DNA of 64,000 bases, taken from the NCBI GenBank assembly GCA_024180945.1, contig JAKSGN010000021.1, positions 992,001 to 1,056,000 on the forward strand. The letters run 5' to 3'. Under the pieces are notes generated by a model. The model was not told where the DNA came from. It did not search any database and saw only the letters and a list, made by a program, of their open reading frames with translations. The translations under genes and the position numbers were made by a program. The stretch is from Macrophomina tecta (lineage: Eukaryota; Ascomycota; Dothideomycetes; Botryosphaeriales; Botryosphaeriaceae). Positions 23,310-34,969 of this stretch are shown here, one piece after another. Each line of letters starts with the position of its first letter. Positions within the stretch are counted from its first letter, which is position 1.

Positions 23310-23563
23310 GCTAAGCAGGAAACATGAGCCTTATTTTAATTGGGCACGGGCACCGGACTGCGTGATGATGTTGGATTGTGTTTCTATAAAATGAGGCAGG
23401 TGGTCAGATGGATGCTTTAGCTCATACGACCAGTGACGCTGCTCTTAAAATGGACATTGTGCTGAAGTCCTTTTTGATCGAATGATGCAACCCAATGGAA
23501 GTTGGTAGATGCAATCCCCCCATAAAAGCGTGCAGTAACACAAATCGATTGGACGCTCCCAGC

Positions 23564-24673
23564 CTACACCGTACCATTTGTCTTCGCAAGTCCCTTGATA
23601 CCCTCCGGAATGGCTGCTTCATCCTCTTCCAATACACCCATCGTCTGAATTGTCCACTTCTGGAATGGTTCTTTTGCCTCCAGGTAGGGTTTCCTCGGAG
23701 AAAAGGTCCTGCTGTCCAAGCCCAGTTTCCTGCCTACAAACCACCATGCACCGTACTTAGTAGCCGCGAGACTCTTCTTGCATGCCCATTCCGAATTCGC
23801 TACGACTTGCTGGAGCCTCTTTGCCTCGTCAATTTTGCCTGCATTCCACAGATCAAAAATCCTTGCGGTTGCTCTGGGAAAGACATTTGCCAGGCCCGTG
23901 ACGCAGCCGATTCCGCCACCTTCAAGCGTTGGTAAAAGGTAATCCGACGATCCACCAAATACACCGAACTGCTCTGGAGAGAACTTGCTTGCGAGGCGAA
24001 CAACCTTGCCTACGTTTCCGCAGGTGAGCTTCACACCAACGATGTTTGGATGCTCTGCAAGCGCAGCGAGCTGATCTGAGTCCAGGTCAACGCCAGAAGT
24101 CACGCCGGGGAACTGTATTGCGTCAGCGAGTACAACGTTCTTGTGGTGCCGTAGAACTTACGTTGTATATCACAATGGGCAACGGACTTCTGTCTGCAAC
24201 ATCACGGTAATATCCCAACAACGCCTCCTCGGTGACGGCCTTCGCCCAGTAGCTTGGCGGAAGTAGCAGCGCGAAGCTGGCCCCAGCCTCATGCGCGTCG
24301 AGCGCATTTTGGATCGTCTCCTTCGTGCTCTGAGCAGAGATGCCGGCCACGATGGGATAGTCTGGGACACCCAAGTCTGTCACGGCTTTGCGTGCCAGCG
24401 AGACAATCTGCTTTCGTTCTTCGCGATCCAGCAGAGCGAGCTCGCCGTTGGTGCCGAGATATACCAGGCCGTGCAGACCGCCACGGACCAAGTATTGGCA
24501 ATGCTTGTACTGCGGACGAGTCAGGCCGGTGATTACAGCCGCTGAGGGGGGAGAATCACCATTGCATCGAGCTCGATTTCCTGGAGCGGGGTGTCTTTGT
24601 AGAGGGAGATGACAGGGCAGTAGACGCCTGCGGGCAATGTGCGCGCCTTTGCGGCTATCGTTGACGACGGCAT
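23564..24673 (-). CDS. DHDPS/N-acetylneuraminate lyase family aldolase
   Basis: Exons 24673-24560, 24509-24162 and 24112-23564 (reverse), 336 aa; introns are 50 and 49 bp with CTGAC branch sites. TIM-barrel family signs: LVYLGTNGE (the GTxGE carboxylate-binding loop), IVIYN with the catalytic Tyr, and VGVKLT with the Schiff-base Lys. Members include dihydrodipicolinate synthase, N-acetylneuraminate lyase, 4-hydroxy-2-oxoglutarate aldolase and the fungal 2-keto-3-deoxy-L-galactonate aldolases (LGA1/GaaC). All cleave or form a bond at a pyruvate moiety. Which one this is cannot be told from the sequence alone; the sialidase-like neighbour favours a nonulosonic-acid or sugar-acid lyase. It is convergent with the sialidase-like gene. 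Confidence 0.86.
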
Positions 24674-25099
24674 TGCTGGGTGAATTCGTCAATGCTCGGG
24701 TGCTGAAGCAAAGTATGGAATACGCTACAAACAAAGACGTCGATAGCTTAGTCCACGTAAGTACTTGCAGCAAGCCTCGGTGATTGCGTGCCACTGCCGA
24801 TTGTACCGAACAGGCAAAGAACCCCGTCTCGGCGCTATCCGATGCGGGTTATGGACCAGGTGGTCAGCAACCCGCCTTTCTCTCCGAACCCCGCTTTCTG
24901 CTCGGATGTTCGCCGGTGCACCACCAAAAGTATGTTGAGCACTCACACATCGGATATGAATCCGAGACGGGGCCGTTATCCGAAGGCGAAGAGTGGGCAC
25001 CTATCACTACCTGCACAGTATCCTCACTATCACCAAAAGTGATTGAGCAGTAGTGGGAGACGGTTCTTCAATGTGGGAGCTATTATGATGCGTGTCTAT
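24674..25099. promoter_or_regulatory. Aldolase promoter region
   Basis: A 426-bp spacer between two co-directional genes, holding the aldolase promoter and the 3' flank of the dehydrogenase. No clear motif stands out. Confidence 0.4.
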
Positions 25100-26207
25100 C
25101 TATTTCGAAGCTGCTTCAAAGGCCCGAGCATTCACTGGAGTCAAAGGCTTCCCCGCAAATTCTCCGTCTGGGCCAACAACTTGGACAATGTTCTTCATAG
25201 CCAGTAGTTCGAAATTGACCCTCGTGTCCAATGCCCCTCCGCCAATATGTGTCGTCAGAGTTACGTTCTCCATCTCGATGAGCTCTTTCGGGATATTGGG
25301 CTCATTGTAAAAGACATCCAGGCCAGCCGCACTCAAATGCCCCTTCTTAAGTGCGTCGATCAATGCCTTTTCCTCCACGATAGGGCCCCTAGCGGTATTG
25401 ATTAGCCTCGACCCAGGTTTCATGAGGAAGATGTTGTTGGCGTTGATGAGGTCCTGAGTATGGCTGTTCAGCGGCGTGTGCAGAGAGACGCAGTCGGAAA
25501 TCTTCAGAAGCTCCTCCAACGATGGGTGATATGTAGCTTGTAGTCTCTCCTCCTCTTCTTTGCTGGCGCGGACGATATCGTAGTAGTGTACTTCCATGCC
25601 GAGAGCCAGTCTTGCCTTCAAAGCAAACTTCTTGCTGATGTTGCCCAGCCCGACAATTCCAAGCACGTGGCCGCGGGGGTTGGCGGAGATGTCTGCAATC
25701 ATTCCGTGCGTGTAGCGGAATCTTTCTGGGTCTCCAGACCTCGCGGCGACTTGAGCGCGGGTGAAGTTGCGGAAGACGGACAGTGTCATGTAGAGGGCGG
25801 TATCCGAGACGGCTTCATCCGAAGCCCCTGCACCATTCGCATACCAGATCTTGTGCTTGCCAAAGACATCGACATCTGCCCAGTTGAAGCCTGCTCCTGC
25901 AGATGCAAAAATCCTGACTGATTGCGGAAGCAAGGATATCAATTCCTCGTCCCATTGGCCCATCTCCCCTCCGGTTTGGAAATGAGGACGGAAAATGGCC
26001 GAAAAGTCGCCATACCTGGGAGGCGTCAGTACACGGCTTCTTAGGCCACAAGTTGGCGCACTTCTTCTCTTTCAGAGCTCTTTTGAAAGACTCCCTGTCC
26101 AGATCCTCATTTCTCACCACAGTGAACCTCGGAAGGAACTCTTTCTCATAATAGTCGGTGCTGTACTTGACAGCGGCGCCGAGATGCAGGACAATGGGCT
26201 TGGACAT
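25100..26207 (-). CDS. D-isomer-specific 2-hydroxyacid dehydrogenase
   Basis: Exons 26207-26062 and 26015-25100 (reverse), 353 aa; the 46-bp intron keeps frame. Rossmann motif GIVGLGNISKKF followed about 18 residues later by D in HYYDIVRA. Catalytic set: Arg in NTARGPIV, Glu in DVFYNEPNIP, His in THIGGGALDTR. The family reduces 2-oxo acids to D-2-hydroxy acids with NAD(P)H. In this neighbourhood it could act on pyruvate or another oxo-acid released by the aldolase; that is inference. The start is the ATG at 26207 because the catalytic-domain alignment begins at once (KPIVLHLGAAVKYS). No defects. Confidence 0.9.
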
Positions 26208-26530
26208 GTTCTCTGAGGATAAAGCTTGCGATACACATGATGGGATATCAGCAACAAGGACCCCGCAGTTATGGTCGGCCAGAGACAAGACATTTCCGAC
26301 AACTGCGGCGGGGCAAAGGCCGACAAGTAAGCGAGTGCTCCACTATTCCTTCATTCCTCCCGCCCATTACGCCATCCCGTCGCCGACCCCGCTCCTCGCA
26401 CAAGCAACTATTCCGACAGTGGACCAGACGCGATTGTGGGTGCCGAGAGCCCTTTTCTTCTCCACCCTGTACACCAAACCAACATCAACGACCGCACCAG
26501 AGACGACAACGCCAAGGCCCAAAGCCTCTG
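26208..26530. promoter_or_regulatory. Dehydrogenase promoter region
   Basis: About 320 bp upstream of the dehydrogenase start and downstream of the transporter pseudogene. No distinct motif was recognised. Confidence 0.35.
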
Positions 26531-28607
26531 TCAGCTTTCTGCACCCTCATAGAATGGCGCGAGCGGCCCGAGCTCCTTTTGGAACAGCACATACCGCTTG
26601 AAGTGCCACACAGCTTTCTCGGTCTGGTATCGCGAGTGCTCCCACGTCGGCACGCCAAACACCTGGCCCAGCTCCTCCAGCCTCAATCCTCTGTCACGCA
26701 CCAGGCCGCGTACCACCCAAAGACGCCCTAGTCGGTGAAGGCGCTGACCAGCTGCGCCCAGGGGAAGGAAAGGATGAAGTTGAAGCGCCAGGTCGTCGCC
26801 GTCGTGGAGGATATGCCCACGTCCCGCATGTGCATCGGGAAGGACTGGGCCGAGTAGGAGAACGGTACGGGGCCCAAGCCCGGCGAGTAGAAGACTTCAG
26901 CCAGGTACACGCCAGTCATGATCATCCCGAGCCGTGCTATGCGGTGGAGGTCTCGCTGCCAGGTGGTGGGGCTTCGATGAAGAAGGGCATGCCCGTCCGG
27001 AGCAGTGGGAGTGCTGAGAAGGGGAAAGGTAGTCAGCACAAGGTTGCGCCGGTCGAAGGCGCGGAGCGCCAAGACCCAGTTCAAGATGCCGGTTCCCGTG
27101 GAGGCGAACGGAGCTGAGTTGCGGCCGTAGCCGCCCTGCTGGAAGATGGCGGTGGAATAATAGCCTTGAGGTTGGTGTGAGTGTCCGTCTCTGAGCTGCA
27201 ACGTTGTGTAACTTGTGCGATGACGTTAACTCCGTAGGATTGCTGTACGAACGTCCCAACCCAGGTGGCCAAGGACGCTCGTCGGTTTCGTGGGATGCTG
27301 AAAAGCTCCCAGAATTGGGTGATAAGATACTTGCCCTTGTTTACCTTGCGCTCAACCCCAACATCAGTGCAGGTCTAGTAGAGGCCACGACAAGCCTGAA
27401 AATCCGTTCGGCGGACGATGCGGAAGGACCTGAACGCCTGTTGCATCTGGCCATGCTGTAACAGCCATCTCGGGGATTCGGGGACAGAAGTCGACCTGAG
27501 CGCAGACGATGAGCGGAAGGACAACAGTCGAGCCAAGGATGAGACGTCATGAGAGGTCAGGCCTTGATCCACCGAAAGTAACGCGTTGAACGAGTCAGCC
27601 TAGTGGTCATGCTAATTTAAAGCAGGTGCTGACCATGATGCTTCCCAGCATAATGCCGAACGCAGTCCAAACCTGCCATTGCATGACAAGAGCACCACGA
27701 ACAGGTGCAGGCGCACACTCAACGCTGTATACTGGGGCTTTTGTAGGTTTCGCACCCATCGCAAGACCCAAGAACGAACCGGGCAAGGAACAGGTTAACC
27801 CAGCTGTTGCACACGCCTTCGCAAATCGAGCCAATTGCAGCTATGAGGCAGGAAATGAAGATGGTGCCCATTCTGGCGAACACTTTGTTCACTGGCTCCG
27901 TCAAACAGCACCCGAGGATTGCGCAAGCAAGATACGGGGCGCCGACCACAAGTCCGGTCAGACTATCTTGTATAGATTTCGTGAAGCGTGGAGAGGTAAT
28001 CCCCAATTCCTGCCAAGTCAGCCAGAGAACCAGAACAATTTTGATCTACTTACATCTAAGTAAAAGGCTTGTGCCCCGTTGTTAACTGTCTCACCCATTC
28101 CTTGGGCGGCGGCTGCGAGAAAGGACATGGCGGCGCCCGATTTACTGAACAGCATTGACTGCATATGCTAAATACTTACACACAAGCCAGCAGAGCTGCC
28201 ATGGTTGTTTCCATTTGTGTGTCTTTTCTCGTTCAAGATATGTCTTATCTTCGTTGGAAATCTCGGCTATGCCATGGTACGTGGAAGGGTTCTGCACGAC
28301 CAGTGCTCCTTGCTTCATAAGGTCCACGTGGCCCATGAGGTCGAATCTGTAACAGAACTCCTCCACGTCTCTCATCACTTATTACGGCTTGACCCTGGCA
28401 AGAGGATCCTCAAAGATAGCATTGAGATGGCTGCGACCGATTTCCGTAATGTTCAAGACTTGCTTCTCCGGGCCCTTCGACTGTCCCTTTGTTCTTATCG
28501 CTGAAGACCCGGTTCTTAGGAACATGCTCTTCGTTTTCCCCCTCCGGAGGCACAAAATTCTGCTTATCGCTGGCTGTTTTCCCAATCTTCTCTGATTTTG
28601 GATCCAT
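26531..28607 (-). pseudogene. Decayed MFS sugar transporter
   Basis: Reading 5' to 3' on the reverse strand, pieces of one transporter appear in order but in different frames. The ATG at 28607 begins MDPKSEKIGKT; a one-base loss follows EHYGNRSQPS; IFEDPLARVKP runs into TAA TAA; then MRDVEEFCYRFDLM, REKTHKWKQPW, and LARFVLG, where one extra T breaks the frame before [17 protein letters not shown]. Later come VPESPRWLLQHG, LATWVGTFVQQSYGVNVIA, FQQGGYGRNSAP, VFYSPGLGPVPFSYSA and a stop after LVSAFTD. The far C-terminus, GLRLEELGQVFGVPTWEHS, ends at 26531 beyond a small deletion. Several frameshifts and stops make it non-functional. It sits at the edge of the sugar cluster and was probably part of it. 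Confidence 0.85.
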
Positions 28608-31372
28608 GGTGGCCGGGACTTTCGTACTTGGACTGAGGGTCTAACGTCAATGGCAACAGTCCGGGGGTTCCGCCCTTTAACTTGTAGCTCTGCAGGGCGA
28701 AAGAGAAGCTCGTCCGGGGACATGGAAAGGCATGTTAACGCTGAATCTACGTGCGACACAGGCCCTGGGGTATGTACAAACGTGCTAGCAGATCCATCGT
28801 CGTTTTGTCGGGGTGTGCTGCTTACGCTGTGCTTAACAGGAACGTCAGTGGCGCGGCAAAGGAAAGCTTCTGCAGCCAATGAGGTCTGTGCCGTGCTTAT
28901 TTCCAGGATCAAGCATCTATTGAAGCCCTCCCGTCGTCTTGCCCCGTGTAAGCGTGGGACATGCCGACCTGGGGGCGCGGACGTGCTGGGTTGATTCCCG
29001 CCATTTCTCCTCGATGAGACAGTCCCGTCATGGGACGCGTGTGCGGGGAAATTTCAACAGTACTCGGGATGGCTTCTCTGACTCAAAGCAAAGTTCAGGC
29101 GAGTGCCACGAATGCCTGCTCTTTGAATCTCCCAGCTCTTTGATTTTTGTCGATCGCAGGGCTGTGGCTCCACAGGGATGGCAGACAGAGTATTGAGTTC
29201 TGTGGTCCCGGAGAGAACCTTGAATTCATTTTTATTTTTATTTTTTTTGTGATTGCGAGATCAGATACCGCCGTAGAGATCGGAAGCCAATAGCTTTTTC
29301 GCGCAAAAATGGAAATGTGTACCGTCGTGGGTAAATGTTCAAGCTTTCGTCCTTCGGGGGGGAAACCGCAGAAATTCGACAGGGGTATGAACTTAGTCGA
29401 GCGGAGAGACCGTTAGCATAAATAATACACTGCGGGCTGATAATTCGCTCGAGTTTCTGCGGTCAATTTTCCATTCTCTTCCCGGAGGGGAGCAGTTACT
29501 CCCAGCCGCTACAAGCACTTCTCCATCCAGTTCTGCTTATCAGCTACTCCGGCATCAGATAAGCAAAGGTATGTACTCTTGGAGTTTCGCACCTCGGCGT
29601 CCGCGACAGTCCTAAGGGAAGAGTGCGCTGATAAGCTCTATGTCCAGGAGGTGCCCATTGACCTGGAAGATAGGCAAGCGATCGAAACAGAATAACATGC
29701 ACGCATTCATTATGATACTCCATGGATGGACCCGGGTCCTTTACACTGCTCATTCCATGTTTCCTTGTGCAACTTCGGAAGTTGCATCAAAATCGAGGGC
29801 GATTCGTCACCTCAAGCAGAAGGCGTCCGCGACTTCCCTCGCCCCGATCCCCAGATGGTTTTCAAAGCCGATGAGTGGTTCGCATGATCAAGGACAATAC
29901 TCCGTCTCCCGCAGGATGATCGCTCGAGGCGACGAACTGTCGGTGTACCTCACGGGTTCCAGGCCTGGGGTGTGCGGCCTTGCATGATTCAGGCATAGAT
30001 TTGATAGGGGCGCCGACACGCTCGTTCCAGCATCCTTCGCGGAGTTTTTTCGCTCCCAGGCTGCGATGATTCGTGGTTAGCTCCGCTTTTGCGTCCAGGT
30101 ACGGAAATATCGTGCCTGGCTGCTCCTGGATTCGTCCAGCAGCGGTCGATCTTCTTCGAAAATTCGGCCTCAGGCTCGGTAGGCTGTCCCGCCCCTGGTT
30201 GCAACAAGCGAGTGGGGGAAGCACTGGCCCTCCCTAACGGCGAGAGTGGCGTCCGGAATCTTCGCTAACCATGAGGACGACAGATGATAAGCGGGCGACG
30301 CTATCTTGCTTCGAGATCGCCTCCAACGGGAGCCTCTGCCGTCTGCCTTGCGCGCGCTGCTTCTTGAATGATCCCTTTCGCGAGTCGTAAGCGCCGGCAA
30401 ATTGACGTGTTCTTCCCGGCCTTGGCCTTGCGGTAACCGGAAGTTATGAGAGCTTTTCTGACTCGTTGAAGCCGCCGAAGACGCATGCGGATCACGGATC
30501 ACACAACCGCTGCCGCAGCAAATTTGCTTGATTATTCCTGACTCCTCCATGAGCTCGGCGACGCGCACACGGCAATGGAGATACCCAACAGAGACCGCCA
30601 CTGGCCCGCTGCTGGCTATATGCTCGGCTCATTGTCCAGGCGAGCTTGGCCCTGCCGCAATGTATGAGCTTCGGCCTCTTTTACGCTGAGGGACTGTGTT
30701 TTGGCTGACTCTCGTCCTGCGGAACATGCCTTCGGAGAGTCGGTCCTCCTCAGCCAGTGTGACTTAGGGGCAGGGGTTTCGAGGAAAATGGTTCGATCCC
30801 AGAGCTCTCCATTGGCCAGCCTACCACGTCGACGCCGGTATTGTGGTGTTTTGGCAAACAGGGGCCAGTCAAGAAACTTCCGTCGCCCCTGAGCCCGAGG
30901 TGGGCAGGCTGTACGCTCGGCGAAAGGCAGGGTGTTGCGCAGCCAGCATCCTTCTACTGCGCACTTACATGAAGCCCTCGAGGACCTGGTGGTCTGCAGT
31001 CCTGCTCCCCACCACTGGCTTCTCGTGCCGACCGGAGGTGTCACCGGGAGAGCCGCACAGCAGCAGGCGAGTCCTGCCATGGTCACATCCCGCTCCCCCG
31101 GATCCCGGATCCAGAGGCCCACAGTGCCACGCTGATCGGCCCGCGTTGGCGCCAGGCTCGCGTGCATGAATTTCAGAGAACGACCCGGCAGCCATAACAA
31201 CGTCGTCGTCGATCGAGACGCGTTTCAGGTGCCCTTGTCCTATTCGCTGTGGCATATGGAGAAAGGGCCCCCACTGTCGTCAACATTTCTGAACCCTCAT
31301 TTTCTTTACTACTCCTCCTGCTGCCCCAGGAGGTGACCGCAGCGCTCGCGGCCAGCGACATCTCTAGCGTTC
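28608..31372. other. Long region without recognisable genes
   Basis: About 2.8 kb. Open frames on both strands are short or unconserved and none reads like a known domain. I see no transposon ends, long repeats or obvious AT-rich RIP-like tract. A tRNA-like fold at 30734-30810 was considered and rejected. Confidence 0.5.
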
Positions 31373-32786
31373 ATGTCTACCCGCGACTTCTTCGGGGACC
31401 CCCCTGCTGGGCTGGACTTGAGCGAGGACCGGATCATGAGCGTTTATGGATCAATCATTCCGGTGGCCATAATCGCGACGATTGTTGTGGGACTGCGCGT
31501 TCGGCTGAGGACGCTCAATGGAAAGCCGAGCTTTAAGATAGACGACTTCATGATCACTCTGGCCTTGGTAAGGATGTCGGACCGCCCCATATTAAGCCGA
31601 ACTGAACGTCTTTAGGTCTTTACCTGGGGTACCGCAGTCTGTTGCTTCACCAGTGAGACTTCAACGGCCATCACTCCTTGTCAGATGGCTAATATGAAAG
31701 ATCAGGTGTTAAGTATGGACTGGGAAAACATGTTTGGGCAACGGAAATTCCAAGGCTGGTCACGCTATGGCAGGTACGAGAAGGGGAGTGAGTCAAATCA
31801 GGGTTTCGCTCACGATTCCAGATATTGTACGCCTACCTTATGATTTACGCAACGAGCGTCTCCTTGACGAACATTTCCATCCTCCTATTCTACCGCCGTA
31901 TATTCCGCTTCGAGCTCAGCTTCTACGCCGTTGGCTTTATCGTTTGCGTCTACTGGGCCATTATTCTCATCGTCATCAATGTCGGCTGCCGGCCTTTGTC
32001 TTATCTGTGGAATCGATTCGGCGACCCAACCGCAGAGGGATCCTGCATCAATATGCAAGGCTTCTTCCTGTCGAACGGTGCCTGGGCTCTGACTGTCGAT
32101 ACTCTTCTCGTCCTCATCCCAATTCCCACTGTCATGGGTCTGCAGATGCCACTGAGTGAGAGATTGGCAGTAGTGGCAATTCTGATGCTCGGCGGATTGT
32201 GAGTGCTGCTCTGTGCTCTACCTAGCATTAGCTAACAACTTCCAGCGTTTGTATTACTGCCGTCATCCGCATCATCAGCCTCAAGCAATTCGTTACCGCG
32301 CAGGATCTGACGTGGGCCATGACTCCGGTTTTTCTATGGTCATCCGTCGAACCGTTCGTGGGCATCATATGCGCATGCCTGCCGACGTTCGGTCCTTACT
32401 ACCGCAAGTGGTGGACGAAGGTGCACTCGACACTGAGTGGCGGCAAGAGTCACGGATACACGAATGGAATTGCCGGCCAGACAGATGGCTATGCGAACGC
32501 AAAACCCAAAGACACTGTCAGGACGAACAGAGGGAGGCGTATATGGGAGAGCTTGAATGGAATTGATGGCGGCAATTTGACATACAATGGGAGGTTAAGA
32601 GCTGATGACGAGGTGGAGTTAACGACCGAGGTTGTGGGTGGCCACGGGCATGCGCAGGATGAGTCGATGAGAACAATCAGCGAGGAGAACTCGGACACAG
32701 CTCCGAACAGGGGCATCCAAGTGAAAGAGGAGTTTACTTGGACCAGCGAACCAGTCGACATTAGCAAGTCACGACCGTCTCTTTAG
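31373..32786 (+). CDS. Fungal rhodopsin-like (SAT4/Pth11-related) membrane protein, copy A
   Basis: Exons 31373-31567, 31616-31652, 31706-31773, 31822-32198 and 32246-32786, 405 aa; introns are 47-53 bp with phases 0,1,0,2. Seven membrane helices with the family signatures RVRLRTLNGKPSFKIDDF at the first loop, YGLGKHVW, LTNISILLFYRRIF, CINMQGFFLSNGAWALTVD and LCGLI-like MLGGFVCITAVIRI. The tail is cytosolic and polar. These fungal rhodopsin-fold proteins are plasma-membrane proteins, some GPCR-like; no retinal-binding role should be assumed. The next gene downstream is a homologue with the same exon plan. Function unknown. Confidence 0.87.
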
Positions 32787-33416
32787 TATACCTAGGATTA
32801 TTGGCATGAATTTCCTTGTTGACCCTGGGTTGGACTTCCGCAGTGAGTTCCCATTCTTGTCTGAATAATTTACCGGCCTGATTGCAGCATGATAAGCAAC
32901 CTTGACGAAGAACCTGGCAGGAAATCGCCCTCGATACCTGCGGTTATGTAAATGGGGTTTCCCGGACGCCGGCGGAGTCATGGAGACGACCTGTTATCCC
33001 TTGCTTCCCAAATGTAAAACTTTGGAAGCTGCGCCACATCCAGGTCCGCATGCGGCGAAACATTCGTTGTGGAGGAAACAGCAGTCGTACCGCTAATCCG
33101 GGTTCATGTCAAGCTTTTCAGCCTTGCCATGAGAATGGCTGGCCATGTTTGGCGCGCCATACCGAAAGCGGCTTTGAAGGAAAGCTGCCCGTCCACTGGG
33201 CACTTGCACAAGTCATACCCACGGGTTACCCCAGGACCGGTCTCAACGCAAGGGATATCGACTGAGCAAAGTCCTGGGAAAAGTCCTCCAAAACCCATTG
33301 GGAACTGCGACGCCGGGGGCGCTTTTGTTTTGTGTGTTTTTTTTTTTTTTTTTCCTTCTTTAAATAAAAGCCACCCAGTCGACGGCGCACAGATTTTCAT
33401 TTTTGTATTGGTTTTT
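32787..33416. promoter_or_regulatory. Spacer between the tandem rhodopsin-like genes
   Basis: About 630 bp with the 3' flank of copy A and the promoter of copy B. It has a T run near 33338-33353, followed by TAAATAAAAG at 33361-33370, a TATA-like sequence about 50 bp before the copy B ATG. Confidence 0.45.
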
Positions 33417-34882
33417 ATGGCAATGAATCTTCGTTCTACCTGGCGAAGGGATGGCATCCCCGATGCACCGCATGAAGACCTCTTCAATGGTCATACGCCA
33501 TCTCGTGCTCCAGAAGTTGTGGCTACATCGGCGGCTGTGATTTCCGTCTGTGTCCTTGTGGTTAGCCTTCGCCTTTTCACACGTATCTACATCCTGCGGA
33601 GCTTCGCGGTGGAAGATGGAATGATCATTCTCGCCACGGTACATCTTCCGCAGAGTTACTGGCGAGCGCATACACTTACTCCAATTTTTTTTTTTTTCAG
33701 TGCTGTGCCGCTGTCCTCGCTGCCCTGCTGGTAGACAGCTCTAGTAAGTAAAGTTGACATAGTGTTGGAGGGAAAGGGTCCTAACATGCATTAGGTCGAG
33801 GCTTGGGAATGCACATTTATGACCTTACCCTTCCAGAAGTCTCACGAATGACCTTGGTGAGCATGGAGCCAGGCGAATCATTGCGAATACTAACGTATGT
33901 CATAGCACATCTTCATTGCGTACATCCTATACAACTTCTGTCTCGGCATTACCAAAATTTCCATAGTCCTCTCGTACCTCCGGATATTCGCATCAACCAA
34001 GGGAACAAGGATAGCATGCTTCGTCACGCTTGGCCTGCTTATACTCAACACCATTCTTGCAGTCGTATTCTGCCTCCTAACGTGCAGGCCCATCTCAATG
34101 TTTTGGCATCCCGAGAAACTGCACCCGCCGACCATAGTTGATCAGCATTGCTTCAATGTGAAGTATATGTGGCTCAGCCAAGGCTCCATCAATATTGCTT
34201 TTGACCTCATCCTTATTTTTCTACCGATGCCCGTTTTGAAGTCTCTCCCTGTATCCCGCAGGGAGCGGTATATACTGATGAGTATTTTTGCCCTTGGCGG
34301 ATTGTAAGTTGGCAGATTGACTGCAATGAAGCTCTCTCTAACGCTTTCAACAGTGGCTCGATCTGCGGGTTCCTCCGCTTGCGGTCAATATACAAGGCAG
34401 CAGGTTCGAGAGATCCAGGATGGAACAACGTCAACTCGGCAAGGTGGGCAATTATCGAAATGACGGTCGGGATCATCTGCGCTTCCTTGCCTCAATGCAA
34501 GGCTCTCATCCTGCGTATATTCCCCCGTTTCCTCGCTGGAAGCCGCAGAATTAGCAAGTCTCTCGCCGTATCCGAGTTTGACAAAGGGCACGGATGGGCG
34601 TCAAGACTGGAGAAGAACGTCAGGATTGATGCAACTCAGCGCAGTCAGATAAACCGCCGAGGAGGGCTTGTCCAATCTACAGTGGAAAGAGGAGTGCCGG
34701 ATTGGGAGTTTTCGGAAGGAAATGGTGAGACTAGTGGAGCTGCTGCAATAGTGGTTACCACAATTATGACGCAACGGCGAGAGTCTCATTGCCCGAGTTT
34801 GGACAAAGACTTTATAGTGCCGAGGAACAACAGTATCACCCCCAGTGAGATAACATTACCTCCTTTCCTCACCGAAGATTGA
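33417..34882 (+). CDS. Fungal rhodopsin-like membrane protein, copy B
   Basis: Exons 33417-33638, 33701-33743, 33795-33856, 33906-34303 and 34354-34882, 417 aa; intron phases 0,1,0,2, the same order as in copy A. Landmarks: VSLRLFTRIYILRSFAVED, RGLGMHIYDL, ITKISIVLSYLRIF, LTCRPISMFWH, CFNVKYMWLSQGSINIAFD and FALGGFGSICGFLRL. Seven helices and a long polar tail. The intron before exon 2 has a long T tract before its acceptor. It is clearly a diverged homologue of the preceding gene. The ATG at 33423 is an alternative start two residues in. Function unknown. Confidence 0.87.
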
Positions 34883-34969
34883 TCTGGTTCTTTTCATTTC
34901 GGTATATGTTTTTCTAGTAGTTTAAAGAGTCGGGCATAGACAGTCCGTCTTTCTCATTCGCATCTAAAC

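Noticed and set aside
28608..28912. N-terminal extension of the transporter pseudogene frame up to 28912.
   Set aside because: The family-like sequence starts at MDPKSEK (28607); upstream residues are unrelated and in another frame.
30734..30810. tRNA-like element: 7-bp acceptor pairing (GGAGAGT with GCTCTCC) and a B-box-like GGTTCGATCCC.
   Set aside because: The T stem pairs only three bases, and no proper D arm or anticodon arm forms. Probably chance, or a very degraded copy.
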